Source of the DNA: Primula veris
Lineage: Eukaryota > Streptophyta > Magnoliopsida > Ericales > Primulaceae
Assembly (NCBI GenBank): GCA_963682055.1
Contig: OY821742.1
Coordinates: forward strand, 27,623,060 to 27,687,059
Length of the DNA: 64,000 nt
Direction of reading: 5' to 3'
The position numbers and the translations under genes were made by a program. A model generated the notes under the pieces. It worked only from the letters and a program-made list of their open reading frames with translations. It did no database searches and was not told the DNA's origin. Position 1 is the first letter of the stretch. Each line of letters starts with the position of its first letter. Below are positions 29,954 to 44,298 of this stretch, piece by piece.

Positions 29954-31068
29954 TGAAATTCCTATCCACTGTTCTAGTTGCAATTTTGCAGTTAGGTTCC
30001 AAGTGAATTTGCAACCACAGTTGGAACCTAAGTAATAATAATGGACAGAACTGAATATAGTTAAATGTACTTGAAATAAATCACACGCACATTTAACAAC
30101 GGAGTTCACCTAACTAGGCTACGTCTCCGGGGCACTCACCCAGTTTATGATATTATAAAAGCTTACAATATAGGATTCAAGTCTTATTGAAAAACACTCA
30201 GACTCCCTCTAGATTTTTCTGCCTATCTCTATATTGCTCCTACCTTATAACTATCAATTATAAATCAATGGCATCCCACCATTGTTTTCTTTTGAAACTC
30301 TCTGTGTATTCTCTCAAGAATAAGTTCTTTATAATATAGAACACATTTTTTTTACAAGCTAAGTTATCAACTATATAAGTAAGTAAAAACAATCTTCTAT
30401 CTTCAATATCATTTGTGATTGCTTTTGACTTTATTGATTGGCTTCAATCTTTCCAAGCATTACGTGATTCTTCAGCGTGAATTGACTCCAATCATCATTG
30501 GTTAATACCTGTTTAATAACTAGCTTAAAAATAGGAGTTAATCTTTTCCTATAAAAAGAAAACATACAAAGATAATATCTTTTAAAGATATTATCTTTTC
30601 ATATACATTTGAAACACTTAACTCCATATTACATTCAATCTTTAAACGAATTAAACCTTTAAAAGCATGTGAGAATATATCATGCATACTATAAACCACA
30701 TAATTATCATTTAAAGAATATATATACAGATTTACAGAACTAGACAGAAACCTGCAAAACAGCAGGTTGGAACTGTGGTTGCAACTGAGGTTGCAACATT
30801 ACTTGAAACCAACTACGCTGTCTTAGCAGGTTGTAACTGCGGTTGCAACATTGCTTGAAACCTGTCAACACTTGTCTCAGTAGGTTGTAACTGAGGTTGC
30901 AACATTGCTTGAAACCTGTCAACACTTGTCTCAGTAGGTTGTAACTGAGGTTGCAATATTGCTTGAAACCTAACAATACTGTCTTAGTTCTTAAACACAC
31001 AGTTAGGATTATTAAGTAAAAATCAATAGACAATAAATAGTATTTAGACCAGAAATCTGGTCCTAACA
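29954..31068 (-). repeat. 5' LTR of the SIRE element (1115 bp)
   Basis: Starts TGTTAGGACC and ends GAATTTCA on the minus strand. It carries the same 54-bp triplication (about 30820-30990) as its partner, so the amplification happened before this insertion. Confidence 0.9.
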
Positions 31069-33354
31069 AAAAAAAAAAAAAAATACTCACCAAATGCCTT
31101 CAAATGCAAATTGTGATCTTTTATACAGATATACCAATATCATCTCGTTACATATATACATAATTTTATAAGCCATGCCCCAAAATCTTGTAGTCCTAGG
31201 ATATAAGCTAAGGTTATAAACTTCCAACACCTTTATTCATTCTGCCCGATTTTCGATTATTTATTTAGGGATTCCGGTATCAATTTGAATTTATATATAT
31301 TCGTTTTTGACATGAATTAGATCTATCTAAATCTTTGGAAGTACAATTCCCTTTATGCCAGAAAATATTCTGATATTTCTTTTTTATTTATATTTTTTGC
31401 TACAATTGCCTTTTCTCCTCTATTGTCTTCGAACCCTTCAAAAATCGCATTTCGGCTGTCCAGGCGAAATAAGACGCTAAAGTATTCTTCCTTTTTAGTT
31501 AAAAAAAAATGGATGACAAACACATATGCACCCGTATTAATAGATCGATAGTGCTATAAATGAACCGAGCTGTTCACGAACAAGCTTATGCTCGGTATGT
31601 TAAAGGCTTCATGTTCACTCATTTACTAACAAACCGAGTCTCAACGAACAAGCTTATGTTGGGTATGTTAAAGGCTTCATGTTCACTCATTTACTAACAA
31701 ACCGAGTCTCAACAAAAATATTGGTCTTGTGCTCATGCTCAGAATCGTTTAATAATTTCAGTATATATTTGTATTTAATCTATATCATATCATGATTATT
31801 ATGTAACCATAAATTATAATTATGGAGTAATCTATATCCACAAACGAGCTAGTAATTATTATTAAATGACCATATTATCCTTACTTTGTTAGTAAAACAG
31901 TCACGTGCTGAGGTTTCCATCCAAGTTAGTCACGTTTTCATATAAAAAGCTAACGAAGTATATAGTTTAGGGTATTAAAGGGAAAAAAGTCATAGTTTGT
32001 GGTAATAAACGAAAAGTGAATATACTTAAAGGTATTAAAGTATAATAAACCCCTATTTGTTATCATACTACCTAAAAAAGATTTTTGCGAGCAAATCGAT
32101 AATCGAATCTCGGTTCGTTGAAGCTTAGAGAGCCAAAACGGGCCGAGTCTAGACATGCTCGTTTGTAAACGAGCCGAAATGCTCGAAACTGAAATTTTTT
32201 AGGCTCGTTTAGTAAACTAATCGAGTTTGGAACGCTCGGCATTACTCCTCATACCATATGCCTCTTTTATAATATTACATTAGTCATCTTCAATTGAAGG
32301 TTGAAACCCCACTCCACGTGATATCCATCCAAGAGGGCCTCCATGAAGGTAACTTAATTCGAAATTAGAGTCATTAGAAAAGGTTCAATCATCATTTTAG
32401 TAGTAATTGTAATGTATAAAATCTACTAAGGCGGCAAAATTAGGAGAAAAGTGCAGGAAACCAAAGTTAAAGAATCTATTTTTGGACTTAGATTGAAAAC
32501 TATCAGATACCTTGGGTATTTATTCAAAGTTCTGATACTTCAGGGCAGTCTTACAACTTATTGGATAACCTTATCCAATATCAGCTGTATTATTAAGCTC
32601 GTCGTAGACTTGTAGTTTTTTGATATCCTGGAGTTTCTTAGTTGTGATTTCTTGTTTGTACTACAATTTTCGCAATCAAAACCCAGAGAATCTCCCAAAA
32701 ATTCACTTGTTAGTTACCTTGATTGTTCTTCTTAAGCTGGTATGTGGTGGGCGAACTTAAGCTAATGTAATTAATAAATAAGAATTGGTCCAAACAGACT
32801 TTAAAAAATATATATATATATATTGGTCCAAACAGGGAAGGTATGAGTAGGAAAAAATAAGCCAGTCATTTCTCATGTGCATGAACCAACATGTCTATGT
32901 TTATAACTTTCACACTCCCTGTATATTCCTTGTGAAGCAAAATAATGGGGGTTGTATGGCCCTTTCACACTTGCACAACTTTATTTTTTTCCCCAACTAC
33001 CTAAGGAAGAATAAGTGAGTGTCAACGAATATTTCAACTAATGCATATAAAGATGTTGATACTGATGAACTACTTGCGCACAATATATCTTCCAAATCTA
33101 AGATTCCATGCTCCAGATGAGAGTCTCAGAGCTATAGAGAATTCACACAAAGTGCACCTTTTACTGGCTAGCAAACTAATCCTCTTTAACTTGCATCCAG
33201 CTAAATTATACAGTATAAACTGTACAAACCAAAATTGCAAGGAACTGATGTTTTCTCTCTTTGAAGTGAACATAATTGTTTGATCCGAAACAAGCACTAC
33301 AACATTAAACACACATACAACAAAACCAGTACATACATATACAATGTGAGAAGT
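31069..33354. other. Repeat-rich spacer and 3' flank of SCD1
   Basis: Begins with a 15-nt A run abutting the LTR. 31560-32235 holds fragments with repeated GCTCGTTT/AACGAGC and ACCGAGC words, like degenerate inverted-repeat DNA common in plant genomes, and a 68-bp duplication (separate entry). The last few hundred bases before 33355 should include the SCD1 3' UTR; I cannot fix its end. No coding gene is supported. Confidence 0.5.
31577..31712. repeat. 68-bp direct duplication
   Basis: Two adjacent copies of a 68-bp unit starting CGAACAAGCTTATG and ending CCGAGTCTCAA; they differ by about three bases. Confidence 0.9.
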
Positions 33355-36300
33355 TCAAATGTTGATGGTTGCATCCCACAACCTAAGAAGCCCATTACGA
33401 CCACCACTGCAAATCCTTTTTCTTTCAAGGTCTGAAGAAACACATCTCACCTGAATTGTTAAAAGAAAGACATTGGTGAACAAGCAAATAGAAGAAACAT
33501 TGTAAAGAAAAAGAAATAATCAGTATTTTTTTAAAAGAGAGAGTTAACATCTTTTTCTGAATGGGACTTGTCAGCATTGTTTTTCTCAATAAGTATTAGC
33601 TTATTGGACACAATCCTTTAATCACTATGGAATCAGTGACAACTATTGTTACAAAGGTGTACACATATAAGGAAACACAAAAGCTACAGAAGGAGGAACA
33701 ATAAGTGCAGACCTGTGTCTGTAAGGTTGGTAAATTCAACTAACTGAAGATAACTGAAGATGAGTCATAATCAACTAAAGTGAAACTCTCTTTGCAGTCT
33801 CGAAAAGATGTGTTACAATGTAAAACATCTTCTCACTAAAATATTTAGGCAAACACCATTCATTGTAAGAATGGTACTTAATGCGCAATCAAGTGAAAAT
33901 AAGTTAAAAAGAACAAAATGGAAACTAAATAACATAACAGAGACATTGGACGTAAACAAGCACCGGGAATGGAAAAAGACAGAATATGGTCACTGGTTGG
34001 ATACTAAAGTTATAGGAAGCAAAACCAGAAAGCAGGACACAAAATGAGGACGAATTTCAGTTGGTTTTGGATAGTTAACAGTTTCAAGAATTCATCTATT
34101 CTAATAACTTACAAACCTGCATTATTGATACACACACACACACAATACACATGTTTTCTGTGTGTGTGTGTGTGTGTGTTAGACGTCTGTGTCTGTATGT
34201 GCTAATTTGTACAAAGATCTTTGAGTTCGAAATGTATAGCTTCAAAACAGAAGAGCTTCCCCCATTAAAAACAAAGAACATCGCTAACACGAGTTTGAAA
34301 GGCTGAAAATGTAAATTGCGGGTCAAATGGGTTCTAATGTTAGCTATAAACTAAAAAAACAACAATAAATAAAAACCAAATGTTCATACTCAACTTAGAT
34401 TTAAGAATCGAAAGATTCTAGAATAGAAAAAAAAACTGGTGAGTGATTACCATTGCGACAGTTTTCTGAGGCGTTCTGTATAGTTGCCACCCAGCCATCT
34501 TTGATCCTGTGGCAGATGAACCGCCAAATCTTTCTTGTGGGCGATTGAACAAAGACATTGAATTATCAGCTGCTCCAATTCCTAACCAGTGTTCGCCAGC
34601 GTTGATCGATAATATGGGAGCATTGTGAATGGTCACATTCTTTACGCATCTTATACCTCCTAGACAGAAAAAAGCAAACCATATCATCAACGACTTGTCA
34701 ACTCATGATTTAAAGTTTAAAAGAAGCATTCCTTGACTCTGCGAAGCCAGCATTTACATAGTATTTTTACAAAAAAACACATGTAATTAGGTTGGTCGTA
34801 ATGTTAATGATTTAGCCGATAGCACTATATGATGCAATCATCGTTAATATGCGGCCTTTTCCTTTAAGAAAGTAGCTTGAGTGAATAAGAAAACCAAATA
34901 GGTATGAGTATTCACTTTCAGACATATAAAAACTACTAAGGCACAAGTTAATTAACAAAAATTGCCCGACGGGTATATTATGGATGCCTGTGATAAAACA
35001 TGTAAACTGAATAACGATAAACGACAAGGTACATGGTGACTCTTACCCTCCTCGTTTTCCCAGAACCTGAGTAAGCCATCAGTTGAACCTGAGAAAATGA
35101 CATTAGAAATTAATTCTCCAATTATCATAAATTACACTAGTGAAGAACCTGTAGCTAAGGTATGGAAATTGAAAGCTGTAAAAAAAGAAACGGTAATGGA
35201 GAAAATAAAAGGAGTAGGGACACAAACCAGTCATTATTCCTCTATCCGCGACCGAGTACTCTACCGCCAGTATAGGACCAGCATGGCAAGCTAAAACAGC
35301 ATCACATGTTCCTCGAGAAACAGACCACATACGTGCTGTCCAGTCATCACTACCCGTAAGCAAAGTATCACCAACCATTCTGAGTGACCTGAAAATTGAC
35401 ATAAAATTAGCGAGTCAATTGCAGCAACAATTTTGGAAACAAAGAATAAAAATCCTTTATCAGATAGTTAAGCTCACCGAATCCATTTCGTGTGGCCTAA
35501 GAGCTTGTGCATCTGCTTGCCAGCACGGATGTCCCAGATATTGGCAACACTTCAAAATAGCAGATATTGAGTATCAGTTTACCATTTGAAATTAGCCATT
35601 GAATTACAGCAGTGGACCCCATACCTTGGGAGAAATTTTGACCTGGAACCCATAGTTTCAGTTGCAACACTATTGGTCCTTGAGGTTTGAATAGGATACA
35701 TTGGTGGTCCGCATAGTTCGAATTGCAACAGTAATAGTACAAAGGTGATTCCCATCCTAGAGACCAAGTATGTTATACGTGCGGACCACTTATTCAACCT
35801 ATTCGAAGCATATGGACTATTACTGTATTTAGCTCATGCAATGGGGCCCGACAGTGTTTCAACTGAAATTATGAGGGGTGAATTGAAATTTAACCCGCAG
35901 TATGAGGACCACTAGTGCTGCAATCGAAACTGGGGGGATTTATTTTGAGTTGTACATCAGAGTACGTGGACCATTGTTGTATTCCACGCTCAGCCGTACA
36001 ATAGAAATTCTTTAACTCAATATTTAATAATGTAATTTTAAAAAATGAGATTCACATACGCGTCTCGACCAGCAGCAGCCAAAATTCCCGTTGAATCGTC
36101 ATATTCCAAGCAAAGAACAGCACCCGGGCAACGACCAACAGTTGCAACACATGTATCGGTCCTTACGTCCCACATCTTCACAGTACCATCATGAGCTGCC
36201 GTTAAAACACGCTCCCCAGACAACATGCGTACACAGCCAACCTATGAAGATATTTGCAACAAATCACCACACTAAATTTTCTAAGCTGTTAAAATTCACT

Positions 36301-39300
36301 TTCAGTTCTTTAAAAGGGAAAATATTCGATCTCCCTTATTCAGATTTTGGTAGCATAAAAGAGAAAAAAAACAAAAAAAACAAAGAAGAATAAAAATGGA
36401 ACGAATTTCTATATGTCAATATAACAACAACAAAATGCAAGTGGTCCAAGTGACAACTCCCAACCATAAACTACTATCTAGTTTCTAGTTTCTAGCTTCT
36501 AGAGACTTTCCTGTAAACATTGTCTATAAACATTCACGAAGTCAGGTACTTCATTAATTATAGAAATCAAACAAAGAAAAGGTCGGTACAGTTGCAATTA
36601 TCGCTTAAAAAGTCAAACCTGAGCATCATGGCCCTTCAGCTCCTCCAGAAGTTGAGTTGTTTGTTTGTCCCATACTATCACCGACTGATCATCGGACCCT
36701 GACACCACCTTCCCCCGGTCAGAACTTATTGCCCTTACAGTTCTACAGATAAAAAAAAGCAACAGTGTATTTTCACTAAACCGGAAAACAACAAAATATA
36801 AGATAAACACTCTGTTTGGTGCACAGATAACTTATAGAGAATGTCATAGAAAATGTCTCCACCAAAATTCCATAAATGAGAAAATTTTATCTTGTTCCAT
36901 CACATTTCCTCCCCAAGGAATTCTGGCACCAAAAGAAACAACAAGAACAGAAAGTTCCAGAAAACTACCCTGTATGTCCTTTCAAGGTTGCCCTGAGTTC
37001 AGAACCCCGAGAACTGGGGTCCCATATCTTCACCTGTAAATTTACAGAGGAAAATATAAACCATGTGCTACAAAAAGTTGAAAGTTAGCTAGAATATTAC
37101 TACAAGTTTAAATAAAAATAGTCGGTGCATGGTTACCGAGCAGTCAGTGCTTCCACTGATAAAGAAACCAGCATCTTCGCGGTCACCCACCAAATCCCAA
37201 ACCTCTCTTCTTGTGACACAATGTATGATTGTTACAGCACCAGTATGACCTCTAAGTAACCGCACATTTGTCTGTATTTTCTTCTGGCCAGCAGCTGTTA
37301 AATCCTGTTTGTGAGGAGTGCCGTTCTCACTTGCTGCCACATCCAGAAGCCAATATAGCATGTTAGACAATAAAAAGAAATTAAGGTAAAATGGAAAAAG
37401 AATTTTGCAATAAACCCCATGTACTTCCAATACTGGCAAAACTCCTACCTGCTAAGTTAAGTTTTCTATTCAGCCGTATGTCAAATTTTAAAACGGCTTA
37501 TTTTGTGCTTAATGAGTTCCAGACATTTTCTTTTCATTGTTCTTTGTAAATTGTCAATATCTATGTACTGCAAGCGAGTTAATTCGGATTGACACCATTT
37601 TTTGGTTGAATATGTTCTACGCTTTAATAGGAAAAAAAATTCATGAACCTTCATTTTTTTTGACAATATGCACGCATACAAAGAAAAAAAATTGAAAATA
37701 TATCCAAGAACAATTTATACACAAACCTATACTATTAAATGTCTCTGTTTATACACCAAAATAAATATGATCCACCATGTTTAGGAAAAAAACTATAGTC
37801 CACCGAACTAAAAAGTTACAAGTTAGACACCAATCTACAAAAAATCAACAATTAATGCAACTCACAAGGGGATGAGTTTAAATTATAATACTTGTGTTCA
37901 AATCGTTTTATTCTGTATATTGATGCTTACTAGACCAGCCTGGTTAAACAAATAATATATAGCTAGCTCTTTCACTCTGAAACTTTGATATTGGTGTATT
38001 AACTATTTGATTTAGTTTAGTTGTCGCTTAAATTGCAAATTTCAATAAAATGACCTATTAATACTTAAAAGCCGATAAGATACTGTAGAATAGTGATATT
38101 TTTCCTAAAAATAGATAAACAGGTTACATTACACGGGAAAACTTAGATACAAACTCAGTTACTAAGAAGCATACACACCAAAGGGTCCACTGTCTGAACT
38201 CCATTTTCGAGAACGACTAGAAGCGCTCACTCTGGAAGATGCATCTCTGCTAAACATGCTCTGAACCCAGTTTCTTCCGATTCCGGAAGCTTCCGCAGGT
38301 TGTTGAGTGTCAGTTTGTACATCTTGTGAGTGAGGAGAGGGCAAACCATAGGGTGATACGGATTGTACTTTTATAGCATACGTTCCCCAGTAACTACTAT
38401 ATAGTTGCTGAACATGTGACAAGAATCCCCTCAGCTTTATCTGCAATAAGGTATAAATAAAATCAGCACAAAGTTTGATAAATAACACCATGAAATGCAA
38501 GTTTGCTAAAGGTTGCATTTGACTAAAGCTAGAGAACAGAGAAACACAAAATAAAAGCATTCACTGCCTCTTTATAAAACCCTGTAAGTTTGAAGTAAAA
38601 TATATCACTAAGTATTTTTAATAACCATTTTACATTTAAACAAAACACCAGCTTTGCCATCAACTCTTCTCTTTTTCCTTCTTTAAAAAAGGATCTTAAG
38701 GATTTCCCTCCTGCCCCCATGAGAAACGAACGCACAATCTCCTATTTGATAGAGTGGGTTCTGGCCACTAAGCTAGCCTTAGTGGTTATGCATCAACTTC
38801 CCAGTCATCTATATTTCACATTACAGTACTTTTTTCCTGTCATCAATAATATTTATTATCAGTTCGTTTTTCTTCCACGTATAATTATACTTTCTGTGTA
38901 ATCATGTGTTTTGTAGGGAACCATTTTGGTTCCTCGTTTTCAGAGGAACAATTAGGTGGTCTTTTTTTAAGGAACAGATAAGAAAGGTGTTTAACTACTG
39001 TTTTTTTTTTAATATGAATACATACAGATCACCAAGTTGTGGTAATATTGGTATATAGGGTAGCTGCAGTGAGTGCTCTAATCAAGCACATCCAGAGTAA
39101 CTGTTTGCCCATTCAATCCCTTGAGACTGACCAAGAAACGGAACACAAAAAGATTGTAGAAAGAAGACAATAGAGAATGGGCATATACTGACAGGTGCGA
39201 ACAGCTCCTTACAATTACGAAAAGAGCAAGCAATTAAGGAAAACTCAAGTTTATTACCAAGAAAAACGTGGACGCAAGTTTGCAAGCTTTAAGATCAAAA

Positions 39301-42300
39301 ACCAATAAACACTGTACGACTAAACCTCTTTCCTAGCATGACGCTAATTTGCGCTAGCTGTCATCAACACATTTTTTTCCCAAAAGCAAACTTTTCATAA
39401 TCGATGGAAAAAGTGCAAATTAATTAAAATCCTGGAAGTTGCAATAAAATATGTACTTTAAAGGCTTAAAAATCTTGCTCAGTTTACTAATTCAGTCATT
39501 CAAATGCATTTGACAAATTAGAATATCATCAATCAAGCGAATATGCTACTAATCAGCTGTTTAGAGTTGCAAAAAACACTAGCTAAAGGCAGTTAGAGCT
39601 TCTAAGATGTTTTCAGATTGATATGTAAAGACCAAAAAGCAGACTTTTTACAAATAATAGTTTCTTATAAGCATGATACAACAACAATAAAATTCCCGAC
39701 AAGAAAGGTAATTTTTTTACCATTTGCTTGTACCCAATGTTATTTTTCTCAGCAAGTGTTTCAACGGTATACCAAGCATCAGTGTCAGGAAGTCCAAGGC
39801 CAGCCTAGCAACAACAAAAAATAATAGTCTTCATGAGGTAAGGAAAGGGAACTCAACATCCTTACAAGAAAAACCAAAGGAAGAAAGAGAATAGAAGCGA
39901 TGAACAAAATAAAGGATAAAAGCTAATCCACTACCATATGAGATGCCACTACAATCAGCTGTGCTGTCACCATATTCGCATAGTTACCAGACCTGTAGGT
40001 AAAAAGTTAAAAGTCATTTAAAAGAATGAATACAGAGGCATTATTTTTACACAAGAATGACTACTTTCGCCATTCACGCATCTTAAAATCACCTGAATTT
40101 CTTTATTTGAGCTTTCACTATGGACCTAAATAACTGTACTCTTAATTTTTTGGATTATAACTCCAACAGTATAATAATCTAATACTTTGAGTTCTATGGT
40201 ATACTTGTCAAAGTGAGTCGGGATGTTCTACCCCTAATTTGTACCTTCTTCTATACCCCCTTCACTTAGTAGCTCAAATGATGTATTAAGAAAATTGGAC
40301 AAAAAATCCTACAATTATGATTAAACATTTATCAATATATTCTAATAATTTCTTTTTGAGATAAACTCGAATACTCCCTCCGTTCCTATTTAGTTGTCCA
40401 CTACGAAACTACGTGCAATTTTGACCGGCCAAGAACTTGTATCAAAATTGTCGGAATGAAATTTTTTAAAAGTTGATCATATAGTTCAAATGTTAAATTT
40501 TATGATTAGATTTTAAAAAAATTCATTTCGACAATTTTGATACAAGTTATAAGCCGATCAAAATGGCACGTAGTTTCGTAATGAACAATTAAATGGGAAC
40601 GGAGGGAGTAGTATTTAAGTTGGAGAAAATATAAGAACAAGTGTAAATAAACTTTAATCTAAGGAAAAAAGCAATTTGATTCATTTATGCCAACAAATTA
40701 TGAAATTTGTGAAGACTACAATTTAAAAGTTTATTCAGATACGAAATAAGTAGGAAAAAAAATTCAAAATGTGACCAAATATAGACAAGGGGGCACAAAT
40801 CGAGGGGTAGAAGATCCGGACTCTTGTAAAGGTACAACATGGCAGTTACTTTAATTACAAAAATATTTAGTTTGGTGGTAAATACATTGTTTTTGACACG
40901 GTATATTGTTATAGTATGGAGGGGAAAAGGTCGTTCCTCTTACCGCATAACAAGAAAGACTTCACTGAAGAAGATTTGAACAGACACCCCACCACAGCCA
41001 TAAAATAATCCTTCTAACTATGGACACCATGGTTGAAAAACTGAATATTCAACTGTTGGAAACTCCTAGGGCTTTCATAAATAGAACTTAACAAGCAAAT
41101 CAGAAAACCAATATTTCAGGTTCTAGAATGATATGCCTAGTTTGTTTTCAGGTCACCATGTTTACTTAAATTTTATTTCCTTCAGTTCCTGATTTCTCCT
41201 ATTGAAGGCATCACATATAAAACGCCAACTCATGCCAACAAAGCTGCTTCATAGTATTCTTTGGATAGTGGAGCAGGTGTGAGCAATTAAATGTCAGTAT
41301 TAAAGTCAGCACAGTCATTAGATGACTGATGGCAACTCGAATACCAAAAAAAAAGGTAAAAGAAAAGCATGTATTGGAAAGAACAATGGGGCATAACCAA
41401 AAATTAATGATAAAACGGTCAGATACACGAAATAAGAGGCTTCAAGGACATAGCAGCTTCTTACCGGTTTGAGGAACGCTCCATAAGATACTCAAAATAA
41501 CCTTCCCAAAACCTACAATGAAGCCGAATAAACAGGTCAAAGCTAATACTAAACTCTTTCTTAGGAAAAGAACCCCTGAGGAATTCGTAAATCAAGAAAA
41601 TTAAGCAAAATTTTGTCATATAAAGGAAGACGTAGAAAACATATTTAGTACCACAATTTTTCATGTAATAGCATTGTAGCAACAATCAGCACATTTGACA
41701 ACAGAAGTAGCAAACATCATCCATTCAAACCATAAATTCAGTAATCCAGCCCAGATTGAAAGAATTACTCTTATGCACTTGTGCTACTTAAGTAAAGAAA
41801 ATTTGATTGTTATTTCCAAGAAATATTATTATTAACTGGCAGTCATGCAGCGTACTCCTATACAATAATGCAAGCTGATGCAGCTAGCTTAAACCATTTC
41901 AAATAGCTTAGTCATCCATCACTTCATTTTTTGCAACTTCAAGCCACTTCCAGGTGGATTTCATTTGTAAGTTTACTTTTCCGTTGATAATTAAATTTGT
42001 TTTATCTATTGTGCATCCCATTCTCTTAACATTTATATTACTTCAAATCAATCGATCATAGCAGTTTTCATAAAAACATGCAATTAAAGTTCTTCATTTT
42101 AGTCAAATACAACATTTCAAGATCATGAAAGAAAAACCCATGTTACAAATCTATCGAGTTCCATGGATCTTATCCATGCATCTGCAAAATTGGATTTTAC
42201 TAAACATGAATCTTATAAATGTCAATGCAATACTTGTACTCACGAAATCAAAAATGATTATGATGCCAACTGTAATTTAAAGGACTCGCGGTTATTCTTT

Positions 42301-44258
42301 ACGAGAAAATAATTTCTACTGAAAGGGAAAAAGATACTGTCTATTATGGTTATACAAGTTCAAGTTCTCTTAATAAGGGGAGCAAAAAGGAGTAATTGAA
42401 AAAACCCTACCGCAACTCCTCCCAGATGGAAAGGGAACGAAGATGTCGCTGAACATAGTCGGACACATTGTTCGTATCCTTTTTATACATTTCCGAAGAC
42501 ACTTCAAGCGCATCTCGAACAGTTGACATGTCATTCCTTGAGATAGCACGAGTAATAGCAGTTTTGAGCTGTTGAACGATATTGAGAAAAATGAAAAATT
42601 AAAGACATGCTATAAAAAGATTAAGACAGATGACTGATACTTACTGAAGCCTAAAAAATATTTATCACCAGGTAAGATTATCTACATCTTTGGAAGAAAT
42701 GACAGAGATAGGAGCCTCTTTCAGATTAGAACAAGAAGAAGTATACTCCTGTTTATGTAAAACGTGTTTTCCATCTTTTAGAGCAGAACTCAATCCTAAG
42801 AAGATCGCAAGTGAAAAAGTTGACAAATCTTCAGAAAAACCCCAAACTTTGTTATTAAATTTATTATTTGTGGTCCCAGCAAAATCAAAAGAAGAACAGG
42901 TGAAACATGATACACTAACGAGAGCAAGGTTTACCAGTTCTTTGACCGCAATGAACTGCTCCTCACTTAATTGACACACCCATCCCTGAGAAAAAGAAAG
43001 TATATGTAATATCAGTTAAATTTCAACTAAAACTCAGAAAACATGCTTCTTTCGATTAACGTACTGAATGTATGTGCTCCCTTATGCATTCGACAAAGCC
43101 ACTTCCACCAATCCCCTCTGCATCGGACTCGATCAAAGCTGCAACGAAAATAAATAAATAATGCAAAAGTCAGTAAGACATGGAATATAAGTTTAACAAG
43201 GAACAGGATTGATCGCAATGAAAGCCCATGAAGGTGAGTGTGACTAAACAATCTAGAAACACTACCAAGGATTGTTCCATATTCAAAAGATGAAAGTGGA
43301 TCATCAGTTGCTCCAAGTCTCAAAAGCCTCAACCATAAACCCTATCAAAAACCAGAATAAACAAATTTTATCTGTCAATTAGGATATCTGAAGGGTAAAT
43401 TTTCCAGCAATTCATATTTGACGTTTTCGATACCAATAAAAGATCTCCTTAAAGACGCACAAGGACAGTCCTAAAATTTTGAAAGAGTTACGAGGAAAGG
43501 AAATTACTCCAATAAATAAAAAGGACACAACATAAACCTCTTGGGCTTTTCTATTTCTGTTAAAAAAATTATAAAGGTTGCCAGCAAGTTTACTGGACCA
43601 TTGGGCTAGAATGATACATTTTCCAGCAATTCATATTTGAGGTGTACAATACCAATAAAAAAAATTCCTTAAAGAGCTCACACGGATAGTCCTACAATTT
43701 TGAAACAACTGTGGAGAAAACAAACTACTTCAATAAAAAGTGGAAAATAGAAGAAATCAATAAATACACAGCATTAACCTCTTGGATTTTCCCAATTTAT
43801 GTTTGATAAATTATAGAGGTCGACACCAGCACATGCACACTACAACTTTTATGTTCTAATCGGCTAGTTATCATTCCAACAATTACCCACTTAATAATTG
43901 ACTTGAGCTTCCCAATGGTATAAATTAATGAACTAGTGGCTAAGGCAAGATTACAAAAGGAGGACATACCTGCAGCTTCACTTTTATGTCTAAAACCATG
44001 CGCTCCCTTTCAGCCTACAATATAAATTCAGCAATTAAAAGAGAAAAATTGAATAGAATTTTTTATCATCAAATTAAAGTTATTTCACAATGCTTACAGC
44101 CCTCTCCCTGGGACTTAGACTTTCTGCCTTGGAGTCCTTACTCGAGAGGACAGGAGTTGAACTGGTTTAAAAAAAAAAAGATAAGATTAAGTTAGCGACA
44201 GTTTAAATAATCTTCTGCAATGCAAAGCATCCAAAAAGATTCCATGGCTCTGCACTAC

Positions 44259-44298
<40 letters not shown>

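Larger units (their letters stand above)
21784..31068 (-). mobile_element. SIRE-type Ty1/copia retrotransposon with both LTRs
   Basis: 9,285-bp element on the minus strand: 5' LTR 29954-31068, initiator-Met tRNA primer-binding site 29940-29951, gag-pol remnants 25533-29894, spacer, extra ORF 23284-24564, purine tract 22874-22887 and 3' LTR 21784-22873. The SIRE lineage is inferred from the CCHC gag with a long Ser/Asp/Glu-rich and coiled tail, the WYFDSGCSKHMTG protease block and the extra 3' ORF. Gag has an internal deletion and pol a one-base frameshift, so the copy cannot make a full polyprotein. Flanks are AAAAG and AAAAA, so a target duplication is possible but blurred by a poly(A) run at the right border. 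LTRs differ by point changes plus a 25-bp indel. Confidence 0.93.
33355..37333 (-). other. SCD1: SCD1 exons 23-31: WD40 propeller
   Basis: Exons: 37137-37333, 36969-37033, 36619-36742, 36060-36241, 35478-35549, 35228-35388, 35047-35088, 34451-34659, 33355-33450. They give a run of WD40 repeats: LLRGHTGAVT...STDCSVKIWD, LKGHTGTVRAISS...SDDQSVIVWD, LTAAHDGTVKMWD, AAAGRDAVANIWD, LLGHTKWIRSLRM...SDDWTARMWS, CHAGPILAVEYS...STDGLLRFWE, LSINAGEHWLGIGAADNSMSLF, and a last SGGRNGLLRLWDATINI ending the protein. A seven- to eight-bladed propeller for protein interaction is the reasonable reading. Confidence 0.94.

Noticed and set aside
21779..31073. Target-site duplication of the second SIRE copy (AAAAG / AAAAA)
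   Set aside because: One mismatch and a 15-nt A run at one side make the match uninformative; I do not call it as a feature.
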